A DNA stretch of 64,000 nt. Source: Enterococcus wangshanyuanii. Its GTDB lineage: Bacteria > Bacillota > Bacilli > Lactobacillales > Enterococcaceae. The notes beneath the pieces were generated by a model. It saw only the letters and a program-made list of their open reading frames with translations. It made no database searches and was not told where the DNA came from. Below are positions 28,306-37,095 of the stretch, in pieces; positions within the stretch are counted from its first letter, which is position 1, and the number at the start of each line of letters is the position of its first letter. The stretch is taken from the NCBI RefSeq assembly GCF_002197645.1, contig NZ_CP021874.1, forward strand, positions 310,001-374,000. Direction: 5' to 3'. The position numbers and the translations under genes were made by a program.

Positions 28306-29214
28306 TGTTTTACAAAGGTCAATAAATTCACGTGTATAGGGTGGAAGTATCCGATTTTTACGATAACCGATCAGCACTTCTGTAGAAAATAAATGTTCAT
28401 CAGGCTGACTGATCGAAAAGAAATAGGGGCGTTCTTTTAGATTCAGATGTTCTACATGGTTTTCGTAAACGAAGGATACTCCATATCCAGCAACTGTTAG
28501 ATTGAGAGCTGTTTCGATATTTTTTGTGTAAAATAAATTCTTTGGTTTAATTTGATAATAGCGGAAAATTTTTTCGGCCATTTGACCTGTCCTTTGGTTG
28601 GGAAAGTGTAAAATAAACCGCTCATCTTTAAGCTGTCGTAAATCAAAATAGGGATATTTGGGTTGAGATGTTTCTGGAAGCAGATCAGCTGTAAGAAATG
28701 ATCTTGGAACAGCTAGTAATATTTTTTCTCTACGGACGATTTCGTAATCCATATTTAAGAAACGGTCAGGTTTATTCATGATAATAATATCTGCACGCCC
28801 ATCTTGTATTTTCTTCTCAAGAACAACAGAAGCATCCTCACTCAATTCAATTTGAACATTTGGATAAAGCGTATTGAATTTAGGCAATATTTCAGGCAGC
28901 AAATAGGAACTGCGTAATAAAGGAATCGCTAAGCGGATTTTACCGTAGCGTTGTTCCAACATTGTTTCCAGCTTACTTTGGAAATTATCTTTGATTTCAA
29001 GGATGCTTAATCCGGCAGCTAGATATTCTTCACCTAATAGGGTCAAAGAAAATTTTTTACCGATGATCTGAAACACTTGAAAACCTAGACGCTCTTCCAT
29101 ATTTTTTAAATACATGCTTAAAGAAGGCTGTGTGATATACAAGGATTCAGCTGCTTTGGTCAAATTTTCAAATTCTAAAATTGCACGAATATACTCAAAA
29201 TCTTTTATTTCCAT
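28297..29214 (-). CDS. LysR-family regulator of the aconitase cluster
   Basis: The 306-residue regulator has an N-terminal winged helix (FEYIRAILEFENLTKAAESLYITQPSLSMYLKNMEERLG) and an effector domain. The start is ATG 29214 behind AAAGGGG; a longer frame begins 14 codons earlier without a good ribosome site. It is divergent from acnA with only 85 bases between, and convergent with the CitMHS gene. It probably responds to a tricarboxylate and controls acnA. Confidence 0.88.
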   Translation of the reverse strand: MEIKDFEYIRAILEFENLTKAAESLYITQPSLSMYLKNMEERLGFQVFQIIGKKFSLTLLGEEYLAAGLSILEIKDNFQSKLETMLEQRYGKIRLAIPLLRSSYLLPEILPKFNTLYPNVQIELSEDASVVLEKKIQDGRADIIIMNKPDRFLNMDYEIVRREKILLAVPRSFLTADLLPETSQPKYPYFDLRQLKDERFILHFPNQRTGQMAEKIFRYYQIKPKNLFYTKNIETALNLTVAGYGVSFVYENHVEHLNLKERPYFFSISQPDEHLFSTEVLIGYRKNRILPPYTREFIDLCKTLI

Positions 29215-29299
29215 GAAATAGATACCCCTTTCATCTGTTTCTTTACTATCAATCATAAAGTATTTTCATATTAAAACAACATTTTTTGGAGGTCACTCG

Positions 29300-31972
29300 A
29301 TGAAAAGAACAATAATAATTCAAAACAAGGAGTACACTTTTTTTAGTTTAAAGGCATTGGCTGAAAAAACGGGAGCCGATATTTCCCGTCTGCCATATTC
29401 CATCAGAATTTTACTGGAAAATATTTTACGTCAAGAAACAGCGGAAGGTGATAACGTCGTTCATCAATTAGTGGATTGGAACTTACCGAATAGTCAAAAA
29501 ACCGAAATTCCCTTTAAACCAGGTCGAGTCATTTTACAAGACTTGACTGGAGGGGCTGCGATCGTAGACTTAGCTTCTTTGAGAAAAGCGGTGAAAGATT
29601 TTGGACAGGATCCCAAGATCATCAATCCAGAAATTCCGGTTGATCTAGTGATCGATCATTCAGTTCAAGTTGATTTTGCAGGGTTAAAAACAGCATTTCA
29701 GAAAAATGAAGAGCTGGAATTTGTGCGAAATATGGAACGCTACAGTTTCTTTAAATGGGCAGAGCAATCCTTTGATTCGTTTAGAGTGGTTCCGCCGGCA
29801 ACCGGGATCGTTCACCAAGTCAATTTAGAATATCTGGCGGATGTCGTAACGGAAAGAGACACTAAAAACGAAAACCTTCTTTTCCCAGATACTTTAGTAG
29901 GGACAGATTCACATACAACAATGATCAATGCACTAGGAGTTTTAGGCTGGGGAGTTGGCGGAATCGAAGCAGAAGCAGGGATGTTAGGACAGCCATGTTA
30001 TTTAACGACACCTGATGTTATTGGTGTTCGTTTAACTGGGTCACTTAAAAATGGCGCGACTGCTACAGATTTAGCTTTGACGCTTACGCAGCTATTACGA
30101 GAAAAAAATGTTGTTGGAAAATTTGTTGAATACTTTGGCGAAGGTCTCGCTCATTTGACTGTATCGGATCGTTCTGTTGTAGCAAATATGGCACCTGAAT
30201 ATGGGGCAACCTGCGGATTTTTCCCGATTGATCAAGAAACGCTCAACTATTTAGATTTCAGCGGAAGAGATCCTGAACAACGAGCGATCATTGAAGCCTA
30301 TGTAAAAGAAAATCAGCTATTTTATGACGCTGCGAAAGAAGCAGACTATACAGAAATCATCGAATTGAACCTAAGCGACATCGAACCGAGCTTAGCAGGA
30401 CCCAAACGTCCGCAAGATTTGGTGCCGCTATCAAAAGTCAAACAAGGATTCATCGATTCGCTTACGAAGCCTAATGGGAACAGTGGGTACGGTTTAGCAG
30501 CAGGAGAAGAAAAGAAACAAGCAACGATCAACTATGAAGATGGTACACAAGAGACGATCGAAACAGGAGCAGTCGTTATTGCTTCGATCACAAGTTGTAC
30601 AAATACAAGTAATCCGTTCATCGTGTTGAGTGCAGGACTACTTGCAAAAAAAGCAGTTGAAAAAGGGTTATCAGTGAAACAATACGTGAAAACATCATTG
30701 TCGCCTGGTTCAAAAGTAGCAACACGTTATTTTGAAGATGCTGGATTACTTCCGTACTTAGAAAAACTAGGGTTTGATGTGATTGGTTATGGCTGTATGA
30801 CCTGTGTTGGAAACTCTGGACCACTGGATGAAACGATCAGCCAAGTGATCCAAGATGAAAATTTACTTGTTTCAGCTGTCCTCAGCGGCAATCGTAATTT
30901 TGAAGGACGTATCCATGCTGATGTAAAAGCAGGCTATCTAGCAGCACCGCACTTAGTGATTGCCTACGCTCTAGCTGGAAATGTCAATGTTGATCTGACA
31001 ACAGAACCATTAGGCTATGACTCAGAAGGCGCGCCAGTCTATCTGAAAGACATCATGCCGAGCAATGAAGAAGTGGAACAGTTGATCAATCGTTATGTCA
31101 AAACAGACCTATACAAAGAAGAATATGGTTCTGTGTTTAACTCAAATCAACGCTGGAACAATATTGAAACAACGCCATCAATGACCTATGAATGGGATGA
31201 AAGATCGACTTATATTGCCAATCCGCCTTATTTTGAAGCGCTGGAATCTCAAGCTCAGCCGATCCAAGCATTAAAGAATCAACGAGTATTGGCTAAATTG
31301 GGCGATTCGATCACGACGGATCACCTTTCTCCTGTGGGCTCGATTCCGTTACAGTCACCTGCGGGTAGATATTTGACAGAACACGGTGTGCGACCTCAAG
31401 CCTTTAACTCTTATGGCAGTCGACGCGGCAATCACGAAGTGATGGTACGCGGAACACTGAATAACATTCGATTACGTAATGAATTAGCCGATGGGAAAGA
31501 AGGCGGATATACAAAACATTTTCCAACTGGAGAAATCTTGACGATATTTGATGCAAGTGAAAAATATCTCAAAGAAGATGGTGGTTTGCTTATCTTAGCT
31601 GGAGAAGACTATGGCATGGGTTCTTCTAGAGACTGGGCAGCGAAAGGTGTTCGGCTGCTTGGTGTGAATACAGTGATCGCTAAAAGTTTTGAACGAATCC
31701 ATCGCTCGAATCTATTGATGATGGGCGTTTTACCACTTCAATTTGTTGAGGGACAGGATGCAGATAGTTTAGGCTTGACTGGCGAGGAAAGCTTTGACTT
31801 CATTATTGATGACTCGATCAAACCAAATGACATCATTAGTGTTCGCGCGACAAGTCCAAATGGCGATGTGACTGGATTTAAAGTACGTGCAAGATTTGAG
31901 TCAGAAACAGAGATCGATTATTACCGAAATCAAGAGATTCTACCAATGGTACTAAGAAACAAACTAAGCTAA
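29300..31972 (+). CDS. acnA: Aconitate hydratase (AcnA type)
   Basis: The [4Fe-4S] enzyme interconverts citrate, cis-aconitate and isocitrate. The 890-residue protein has the AcnA/IRP layout: PYSIRILLENILRQ, VIDHSVQVDF, VGTDSHTTMINALGVLGWGVGGIEAEAGMLGQP, cluster cysteines in ITSCTNTSNP and GYGCMTCVGNSGPL, and the swivelling domain with DSITTDHLSP and GMGSSRDWAAKG. GGAGG precedes ATG. The segment QDLTGGAAIVDL differs from the common QDFTGVPAVVDL. No citrate synthase or isocitrate dehydrogenase is nearby. It thus probably works for tricarboxylate catabolism rather than a full TCA cycle. Confidence 0.95.
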   Translation: MKRTIIIQNKEYTFFSLKALAEKTGADISRLPYSIRILLENILRQETAEGDNVVHQLVDWNLPNSQKTEIPFKPGRVILQDLTGGAAIVDLASLRKAVKDFGQDPKIINPEIPVDLVIDHSVQVDFAGLKTAFQKNEELEFVRNMERYSFFKWAEQSFDSFRVVPPATGIVHQVNLEYLADVVTERDTKNENLLFPDTLVGTDSHTTMINALGVLGWGVGGIEAEAGMLGQPCYLTTPDVIGVRLTGSLKNGATATDLALTLTQLLREKNVVGKFVEYFGEGLAHLTVSDRSVVANMAPEYGATCGFFPIDQETLNYLDFSGRDPEQRAIIEAYVKENQLFYDAAKEADYTEIIELNLSDIEPSLAGPKRPQDLVPLSKVKQGFIDSLTKPNGNSGYGLAAGEEKKQATINYEDGTQETIETGAVVIASITSCTNTSNPFIVLSAGLLAKKAVEKGLSVKQYVKTSLSPGSKVATRYFEDAGLLPYLEKLGFDVIGYGCMTCVGNSGPLDETISQVIQDENLLVSAVLSGNRNFEGRIHADVKAGYLAAPHLVIAYALAGNVNVDLTTEPLGYDSEGAPVYLKDIMPSNEEVEQLINRYVKTDLYKEEYGSVFNSNQRWNNIETTPSMTYEWDERSTYIANPPYFEALESQAQPIQALKNQRVLAKLGDSITTDHLSPVGSIPLQSPAGRYLTEHGVRPQAFNSYGSRRGNHEVMVRGTLNNIRLRNELADGKEGGYTKHFPTGEILTIFDASEKYLKEDGGLLILAGEDYGMGSSRDWAAKGVRLLGVNTVIAKSFERIHRSNLLMMGVLPLQFVEGQDADSLGLTGEESFDFIIDDSIKPNDIISVRATSPNGDVTGFKVRARFESETEIDYYRNQEILPMVLRNKLS

Positions 31973-31994
31973 AAAACAAATAGGAGCAAACCAA

Positions 31995-32699
31995 ATGACA
32001 CATATGATAGATGTAGCTGAAATTGTTGCAGAAAACTTAGACTTCAGTAGCACAAAATCATTGAAAACAGTGGTATATTCAGCGTTGAAAAAAACGATCT
32101 TAAATGGGGAAATCCCAGCAGGGACAAGGATCAATGAATTATTTCTTTGCAACAAAGTGAGTATCAGTAGAACACCGTTACGATCCGCCCTGCACCGTCT
32201 TCATGATGAAAACCTCTTAGAATATGTGCCGGGGAGCGGGATGATCGTCAAAGGAATCACGAGCAAAGATGCGTATGAAATTTTCACCATTAGAAAATCG
32301 CTAGATCGATTAGCAACAATCACTGCGATGCACGAAATGAATGATCATGATTTTGAAGAGTTCGAACAAATCGTATCGCTCATGCAAAAGCAGGGAGAAA
32401 ACAGTGAGAAATTGGCTTCTATATTCACTGAATTCAACGAATTTATTTACTCTAAGAGTCAGTTGTTTCGACTTAGAGATACGAGGGAAAACATCCAAAA
32501 CTATTTAAGCTATTTTAGAGAATTATCTGTGCATTCGAATGACCGAAGAGCGAATGCGATCGAAGACCATGTGAAACTTTACTATTATATGAAAACAAAA
32601 AATGAGAAACAGGTAGAGCTTCTTTTGGACGAACATTTGGAAAATGCGCTGGACGGCATCTTAAGTGAGATGGATAGAAAGGTGCTGCAGGCAATCTAA
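31995..32699 (+). CDS. GntR/FadR-family regulator
   Basis: The 234-residue protein has an N-terminal GntR winged helix (VVYSALKKTILNGEIPAGTRINELFL then SISRTPLRSALHRLHDENLLEY) and a helical FCD-like effector domain with H-x-x-x-H-type residues near its end (DHVKLYYYM, DEHLENAL). The usual first metal-ligand motif of FCD reads FNEFIY, so metal binding may be altered. It follows acnA by 22 bases with AGGAG. Citrate operons of E. faecalis use a GntR activator (CitO), so an analogous role here is plausible. Confidence 0.88.
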   Translation: MTHMIDVAEIVAENLDFSSTKSLKTVVYSALKKTILNGEIPAGTRINELFLCNKVSISRTPLRSALHRLHDENLLEYVPGSGMIVKGITSKDAYEIFTIRKSLDRLATITAMHEMNDHDFEEFEQIVSLMQKQGENSEKLASIFTEFNEFIYSKSQLFRLRDTRENIQNYLSYFRELSVHSNDRRANAIEDHVKLYYYMKTKNEKQVELLLDEHLENALDGILSEMDRKVLQAI

Positions 32700-32743
32700 G
32701 ATTTCATCTAATTGACACGGAAAAAAATATTCGTAAAAATGAA

Positions 32744-32780
32744 AGCACCACTTACTTAGATTGTAAGTGGTGCTCTTCTT
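32744..32780 (+). terminator. Terminator closing the acnA unit
   Basis: AGCACCACTTAC pairs with GTAAGTGGTGCT around a seven-base loop, followed by CTTCTTT. Confidence 0.87.
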
Positions 32781-32888
32781 TAAAGCTGATTCTCTAAAGT
32801 TTTTCCAAAATCCTTAAGTCTACACTTTCTTTTCTATCCATAGAAAGTTATAATAAAAAGCGTATGATTCAAGGAAAAGGGATGACGA

Positions 32889-34073
32889 ATGAATAAAAAT
32901 AAATTACTAAATAATTTAGATAATCGAATCGACTACGGAGTGATCTTGCCTGTTTTTCTTCTGTCGATCATAGGAATACTTTCATTATATGTAGCATTGA
33001 GCAATGATCCGTTACGGCCTGAGATAGGGAATATGTTGATGAAGCAAGGTCTATGGTACCTTGTTGGCGGCATAAGTATCGTTGTGGTAATGCATTTTAA
33101 CTCGAAGTTACTTTGGCGGTTGACACCGATTTTTTACGCGATTGGTCTTGTGATGATGGGCCTATTGTTAAAATTTTATGATCCTTATTTAGAGTCACAA
33201 ACAGGGTCTAAAAACTGGATTTCTTTTGGTGGTACGACATTTCAGCCATCTGAATTGATGAAAATTGCTTTTATTTTGATGCTAGCTTATATTGTCACGA
33301 TGCATAATGTGAAGAACGTTGATCGGACCTTGAAATCTGATTTTTGGCTGATCGGTAAGATGCTCTTGGTTACGATGCCAGTGCTTATCTTGATTTTACT
33401 ACAGGATGACTTTGGAACGATGTTGGTTTTCCTTGCGATTTTTAGCGGTGTCTTCTTGATGTCAGGAATTTCCTGGAAGATTATTGTACCAACCTTTTTA
33501 GTGGCTGTCTTGATTGGGGCTGGAACGATTTATCTTGTGACAACAACAGCAGGGCGTGAGTTTCTTTATTCTGTTGGATTTAAGTCTTATCAGTTTGAAC
33601 GGATCGACTTATGGATGAAGCCATTTCATCATGATCCAAATCGTTCGCAGCAACCAGCGCTTGCATTGACTGCTATTGGTTCAGGCGGATTATTTGGTAA
33701 AGGATTCAATAATAGCGATGTGTATGTGCCGGTCAGAGAATCAGATATGATTTTCACAGTTGTGGGAGAAAACTTTGGTTTCATTGGCGGATGTTTTATT
33801 ATTTTGCTATACTTTATCTTGATTTACCGCATGATCAAAGTTTGTTTCGAGACGAATAATGAATTTTATGCGTATATTGCGACGGGAATCATCATGATGA
33901 TTTTGTTCCACGTATTTGAAAATATCGGTGCAAACATTGGACTTCTACCGTTGACAGGAATACCGTTGCCATTTATTAGTCAAGGTGGGTCATCTATTTT
34001 AGGAAATATGCTGGGCGTAGGTTTGATCATGTCCATGAAATATCAAAAAGAAGCAGTGATTGAAGAATATTAA
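32889..34073 (+). CDS. rodA: SEDS-family peptidoglycan polymerase RodA-like
   Basis: The 394-residue multi-helix SEDS protein polymerises glycan strands from lipid II with a partner PBP. Family motifs are GSKNWISFGGTTFQPSELMKIAF, QDDFGTMLVF, the loop GKGFNNSDVYVPVRESDMIFTVVGENFGFIGG, and the last helices LLPLTGIPLPFISQGGSS. In ovococci RodA serves peripheral growth and FtsW the septum; RodA is preferred on overall pattern, but FtsW-like duplicates cannot be excluded. A -10 box TATAAT lies at 32849-32854. Confidence 0.85.
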   Translation: MNKNKLLNNLDNRIDYGVILPVFLLSIIGILSLYVALSNDPLRPEIGNMLMKQGLWYLVGGISIVVVMHFNSKLLWRLTPIFYAIGLVMMGLLLKFYDPYLESQTGSKNWISFGGTTFQPSELMKIAFILMLAYIVTMHNVKNVDRTLKSDFWLIGKMLLVTMPVLILILLQDDFGTMLVFLAIFSGVFLMSGISWKIIVPTFLVAVLIGAGTIYLVTTTAGREFLYSVGFKSYQFERIDLWMKPFHHDPNRSQQPALALTAIGSGGLFGKGFNNSDVYVPVRESDMIFTVVGENFGFIGGCFIILLYFILIYRMIKVCFETNNEFYAYIATGIIMMILFHVFENIGANIGLLPLTGIPLPFISQGGSSILGNMLGVGLIMSMKYQKEAVIEEY

Positions 34074-34091
34074 ACGAAAGAAGGCGTTAGA

Positions 34092-34448
34092 ATGTATACA
34101 TTTTTCTGGTATCCAAAGTGTTCAACATGTAAAAAGGCAAAGGCTTGGTTAGATGAAAAACAGGTCAATTATGAAACGATCGACATGATCGAAAATCCGC
34201 CAACAGCGAAACAATTAGCAAGCTGGATGGAGCAAAGTGATCTGCCTGTTCGTCGTTTCTTCAATACAAGCGGTATTCGTTATAGAGAACAAGGCTTGAA
34301 AGACAAAGTCAATGACTTTTCGATCAAAGAAGCCAGCGAACTTTTAGCGACAGACGGCATGTTGATCAAACGTCCGATTTTTGTTAAAGGAGATCAATTT
34401 TTAGCGAACGGATTTAAAGAATCTGATTACGAAGGAGCTATTCAATAA
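34092..34448 (+). CDS. ArsC/Spx-family thioredoxin-fold protein
   Basis: The 118-residue protein has a thioredoxin-like fold with a C-x-x-C motif near the N-terminus (YPKCSTCKKAKAWL) and the ArsC-family segments RRFFNTSGIRYRE and LIKRPIFV. It is of the YusI type rather than full Spx, since it lacks the Spx length. The one-base stop/start overlap with gcvH (TAATG) repeats the yusI-gcvH pairing known in Bacillus. This suggests a link to lipoate or redox handling; the true substrate is unknown. Confidence 0.85.
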   Translation: MYTFFWYPKCSTCKKAKAWLDEKQVNYETIDMIENPPTAKQLASWMEQSDLPVRRFFNTSGIRYREQGLKDKVNDFSIKEASELLATDGMLIKRPIFVKGDQFLANGFKESDYEGAIQ

Positions 34449-34777
34449 TGGCTGAAGAAATAAAAATCATTGATAACCTATGGGTTTTGAAAACCGTTGA
34501 AGGATACAAGATAGGCTTGACCAATGAAGCACAAGAAGAATTAGGCAATATCACTTTTGCAACATTACCAAAAGTGGGTCAAGAATTAAAAAAAGGTGAT
34601 TCCTTGATTGAAGTGGAAGCAGAAAAAGCGGTTAGTGAATTTAGTTCACCGGTAACTGGAACGGTTGCTTCTATCAATGAAGCTGCTGAAAATGAGCCAA
34701 GTGTCCTTGATGACCCTAATCAAACGAATGCATGGATCGCGATTTTAACTGACGTTAACGAAGAAGAGCTAGTATAA
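34448..34777 (+). CDS. gcvH: Glycine cleavage H-like lipoyl protein
   Basis: The 109-residue lipoyl-domain protein has its lipoyl-lysine in IEVEAEKAVSEFSSP. It is shorter than classical GcvH (about 125-130 residues), and no gcvT or gcvP is nearby. In Firmicutes such H-like proteins act as relay carriers that receive lipoate before transfer to 2-oxoacid dehydrogenase E2 subunits. That role is more likely here than glycine cleavage. Confidence 0.88.
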   Translation: MAEEIKIIDNLWVLKTVEGYKIGLTNEAQEELGNITFATLPKVGQELKKGDSLIEVEAEKAVSEFSSPVTGTVASINEAAENEPSVLDDPNQTNAWIAILTDVNEEELV

Positions 34778-34789
34778 GCATAAAAATGT

Positions 34790-34818
34790 TTGACAAGTGT
34801 TTTGGTTGTTGCTATAAT
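34790..34818 (+). promoter_or_regulatory. Consensus sigma-A promoter of the met operon
   Basis: TTGACA and TATAAT are both perfect and separated by exactly 17 bases. It drives the T-box leader of metNIQ, so control must lie in the leader. Confidence 0.93.
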
Positions 34819-34829
34819 TTCATCAATAT

Positions 34830-35112
34830 AAATTGAAAGCTTTGAAAAGAAGAGTACATGTCAAAAGTGTTTTAAAGAGAGCCTTGTTTGCTGAAAATAG
34901 GCAACGTGATTGATATGGAAGATGGTCTTTGAGCAGAATAAGTGAGCATGAGTAAACTTATTACGGGTGTGCCCGTTACAGCACCACAGTATACGAATTC
35001 AAGTACTGTATAAGGCTATTATTGTGAAATGATAGTAAATCAAGGTGGTAACACGAAAGACAAGCTTTCGTCCTTTTGTCAAATAAGACATAAGGGCGGA
35101 AGCTTTTTGTAT
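34830..35112 (+). promoter_or_regulatory. T-box riboswitch, probably methionine tRNA-sensing
   Basis: The leader has the stem I features GAAGAGTACATG and AAAGAGAGCC. The likely specifier is ATG in GATATGGAAGATGG, read at the place where the codon sits in other T-boxes. The T-box element is AAGGTGGTAACACG (35042-35055), a variant of the common AGGGTGGNACCGCG. The terminator AAGCTTTCGTCCTT / AAGGGCGGAAGCTT follows (35062-35110). Uncharged initiator or elongator tRNA-Met would favour the antiterminator and switch on metNIQ. Confidence 0.9.
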
Positions 35113-35149
35113 GTTCAACACAGGTTACTTAGTAACCTGATGTTGAACA
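35112..35149 (+). repeat. Long hairpin between T-box and metN
   Basis: TGTTCAACA and CAGGTTAC pair with GTAACCTG and TGTTGAACA, with a single bulged A. It starts right after the T-box terminator tail and lacks a T-run of its own. Confidence 0.7.
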
Positions 35150-35343
35150 GTACTTGGCGAACAAAGTGAGCGAAGTTACGTTACTAGTGAAACAAGCCAA
35201 TTTTTCATTGAAGGTACTAGAATCAAAAAATCAAAGTATCCACAGTTTAAAACATACGCTCGATCACCAAGATAAGTCTAACCATACCGCTAAACATATA
35301 GTATACTTAAACAAGCAAAACAAAAGAAAGTCGAGGGGGAAAA

Positions 35344-36381
35344 ATGCCTCTAATTGAATTACAACACGTAAAAAAACAATTTTCCGGTAAAAACGGGCAA
35401 GTAACAGCTGTCAATGATGTGTCATTATCTGTTGAGCAGAGCGACATTTATGGTATCGTAGGTTACTCTGGAGCAGGAAAGAGTACCTTGGTTCGTCTAT
35501 TAAATGGCTTGGAACTGCCAACGGAAGGAGAAGTCATCATCCAAGGACACAATGTCGCGCAAATGGCCAATCGTGAACTTCGTCAGTTCCGCAAGAAGAT
35601 CGGCATGATTTTCCAGCACTTCAATCTGCTATGGTCAAGAACGATTTTAGAAAATATCATGTTGCCATTAGAATTAGCCGGCGTACCTAAAAGTAGTAGA
35701 AAAGAGCGGGCACAGGAGCTTTTGACTTTAGTTGGTTTAGAAGGCAGAGGAGATGCTTATCCAAGTCAGTTGTCCGGTGGCCAAAAACAACGGGTGGGAA
35801 TCGCCAGAGCATTGGCAAATAATCCCGAGATCCTGCTTTGTGATGAAGCAACCAGCGCTTTAGATCCGCAAACAACAGACGAAGTATTGGATCTACTACT
35901 TGAAATCAATAAAACATTGAATCTAACCATCGTGCTGATCACACACGAAATGCATGTGATCCGTAAAATTTGTAATAAGGTAGCTGTAATGGAGCTTGGA
36001 CAAATCGTGGAAGAAGGAGACGTATTAGAAGTTTTCAGAAATCCCCAACAAGCTGTCACCAAACGCTTTGTTCAACAAGAACTGGAACCGAAAGAAGACA
36101 CAGAAGAGCTACTTGGTGAGTTGATCAAAGAAAATCCAGCAGGTTTAGTCGTTACGCTTCAGTTTAGTGGAGACAATGCCAATGAACCAGTGATTTCTCA
36201 AGCGATTCGTCAGTTTAAAGTGGACATCAATGTCGTTCAAGGTCAAGTCCAGCAAGCAAAAGAAGGTGCCTTTGGAACCTTGACGGTCATGGTTTTAGGC
36301 GAACAAAGTGAAGTCGAAAAGACACTCGCTTTCTTCAAAGAAAAAGAAGTTGGGTTGGAGGTGATTCACCGTGGCGAATGA
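35344..36381 (+). CDS. metN: Methionine ABC transporter, ATP-binding subunit
   Basis: The 345-residue ATPase of the MetNIQ importer shows Walker A GYSGAGKST, Q-loop MIFQHFNLLWS, signature LSGGQKQRVGIARAL, Walker B ILLCDEATSALDP and switch His THEMHVIRK. A C-terminal NIL domain (about 260-345) is the methionine-sensing module that causes trans-inhibition. It is the first gene of the T-box operon. AGGGGG precedes ATG. Confidence 0.95.
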   Translation: MPLIELQHVKKQFSGKNGQVTAVNDVSLSVEQSDIYGIVGYSGAGKSTLVRLLNGLELPTEGEVIIQGHNVAQMANRELRQFRKKIGMIFQHFNLLWSRTILENIMLPLELAGVPKSSRKERAQELLTLVGLEGRGDAYPSQLSGGQKQRVGIARALANNPEILLCDEATSALDPQTTDEVLDLLLEINKTLNLTIVLITHEMHVIRKICNKVAVMELGQIVEEGDVLEVFRNPQQAVTKRFVQQELEPKEDTEELLGELIKENPAGLVVTLQFSGDNANEPVISQAIRQFKVDINVVQGQVQQAKEGAFGTLTVMVLGEQSEVEKTLAFFKEKEVGLEVIHRGE

Positions 36382-37060
36382 AACATTTGTTGAAAAGTAC
36401 TTGAATTTTAGCCGGGTGAACCCAGAGTCAATGAAACAAGCGGCGGTCGATACATTGTTTATGACAGTCGTTGCAATGATTTTTGTCATTATTATCGGAT
36501 TCTTGTTAGGATTGCTGTTATATAGCTTGAGCCGCAACAAGTCTCCTCTAGCGAAAATCAGCTATAGTGTTTTATCCGTTGTTAGTAATGTTTTCCGCTC
36601 GATTCCTTATATCGTATTGATCATCTTGTTGATGGATTTCTCTCGGAAATTAGTGGGAACAGGGATCGGTGCAAAAGCGGCTATCCCATCATTGATCGTA
36701 TCTGCAGCACCCTTTTATGCTAGATTAGTTGAAATTGCGTTTCGTGAAGTGGATAGTGGTGTATTAGAAGCTGCTGATGCGATGGGGGCTTCCAAACTTC
36801 AAAAGATTTTTAAAGTCTTGATTCCGGAAAGTAAACCAGCATTATTATCAGGAATCACGTTAACAACGATCACGATGATCGGATTTACGGCGATGGCCGG
36901 AATCATCGGTGGTGGTGGTCTTGGTGGGTTAGCTTACCAAGAAGGATTTAGCCGGAACAATAATACAGTAACACTTGTAGCAACGATCTTGATTTTGGTG
37001 ATTGTGTTTATCATTCAATTTGTCGGTGATCAATTAGTAAAACGTTCAGACAAACGATAA
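36371..37060 (+). CDS. metI: Methionine ABC transporter, permease subunit
   Basis: The 229-residue permease has five predicted helices and the ABC coupling motif EAADAMGASKLQKIFKVLIPE. GTG start 36371 follows GGAGGTGATTCACC and lies 11 bases inside the end of metN, so translation is coupled. It forms the membrane channel with a second copy of itself. Confidence 0.94.
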   Translation: MANETFVEKYLNFSRVNPESMKQAAVDTLFMTVVAMIFVIIIGFLLGLLLYSLSRNKSPLAKISYSVLSVVSNVFRSIPYIVLIILLMDFSRKLVGTGIGAKAAIPSLIVSAAPFYARLVEIAFREVDSGVLEAADAMGASKLQKIFKVLIPESKPALLSGITLTTITMIGFTAMAGIIGGGGLGGLAYQEGFSRNNNTVTLVATILILVIVFIIQFVGDQLVKRSDKR

Positions 37061-37095
37061 GCAATTAATATAGAAAATAATTGGAGGAAATAAAG

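Noticed and set aside
35154..35357. 67-codon ORF between T-box and metN
   Set aside because: TTG start without a ribosome site, overlaps the metN start, Lys/His-rich composition with no family resemblance. It is more likely leader RNA.
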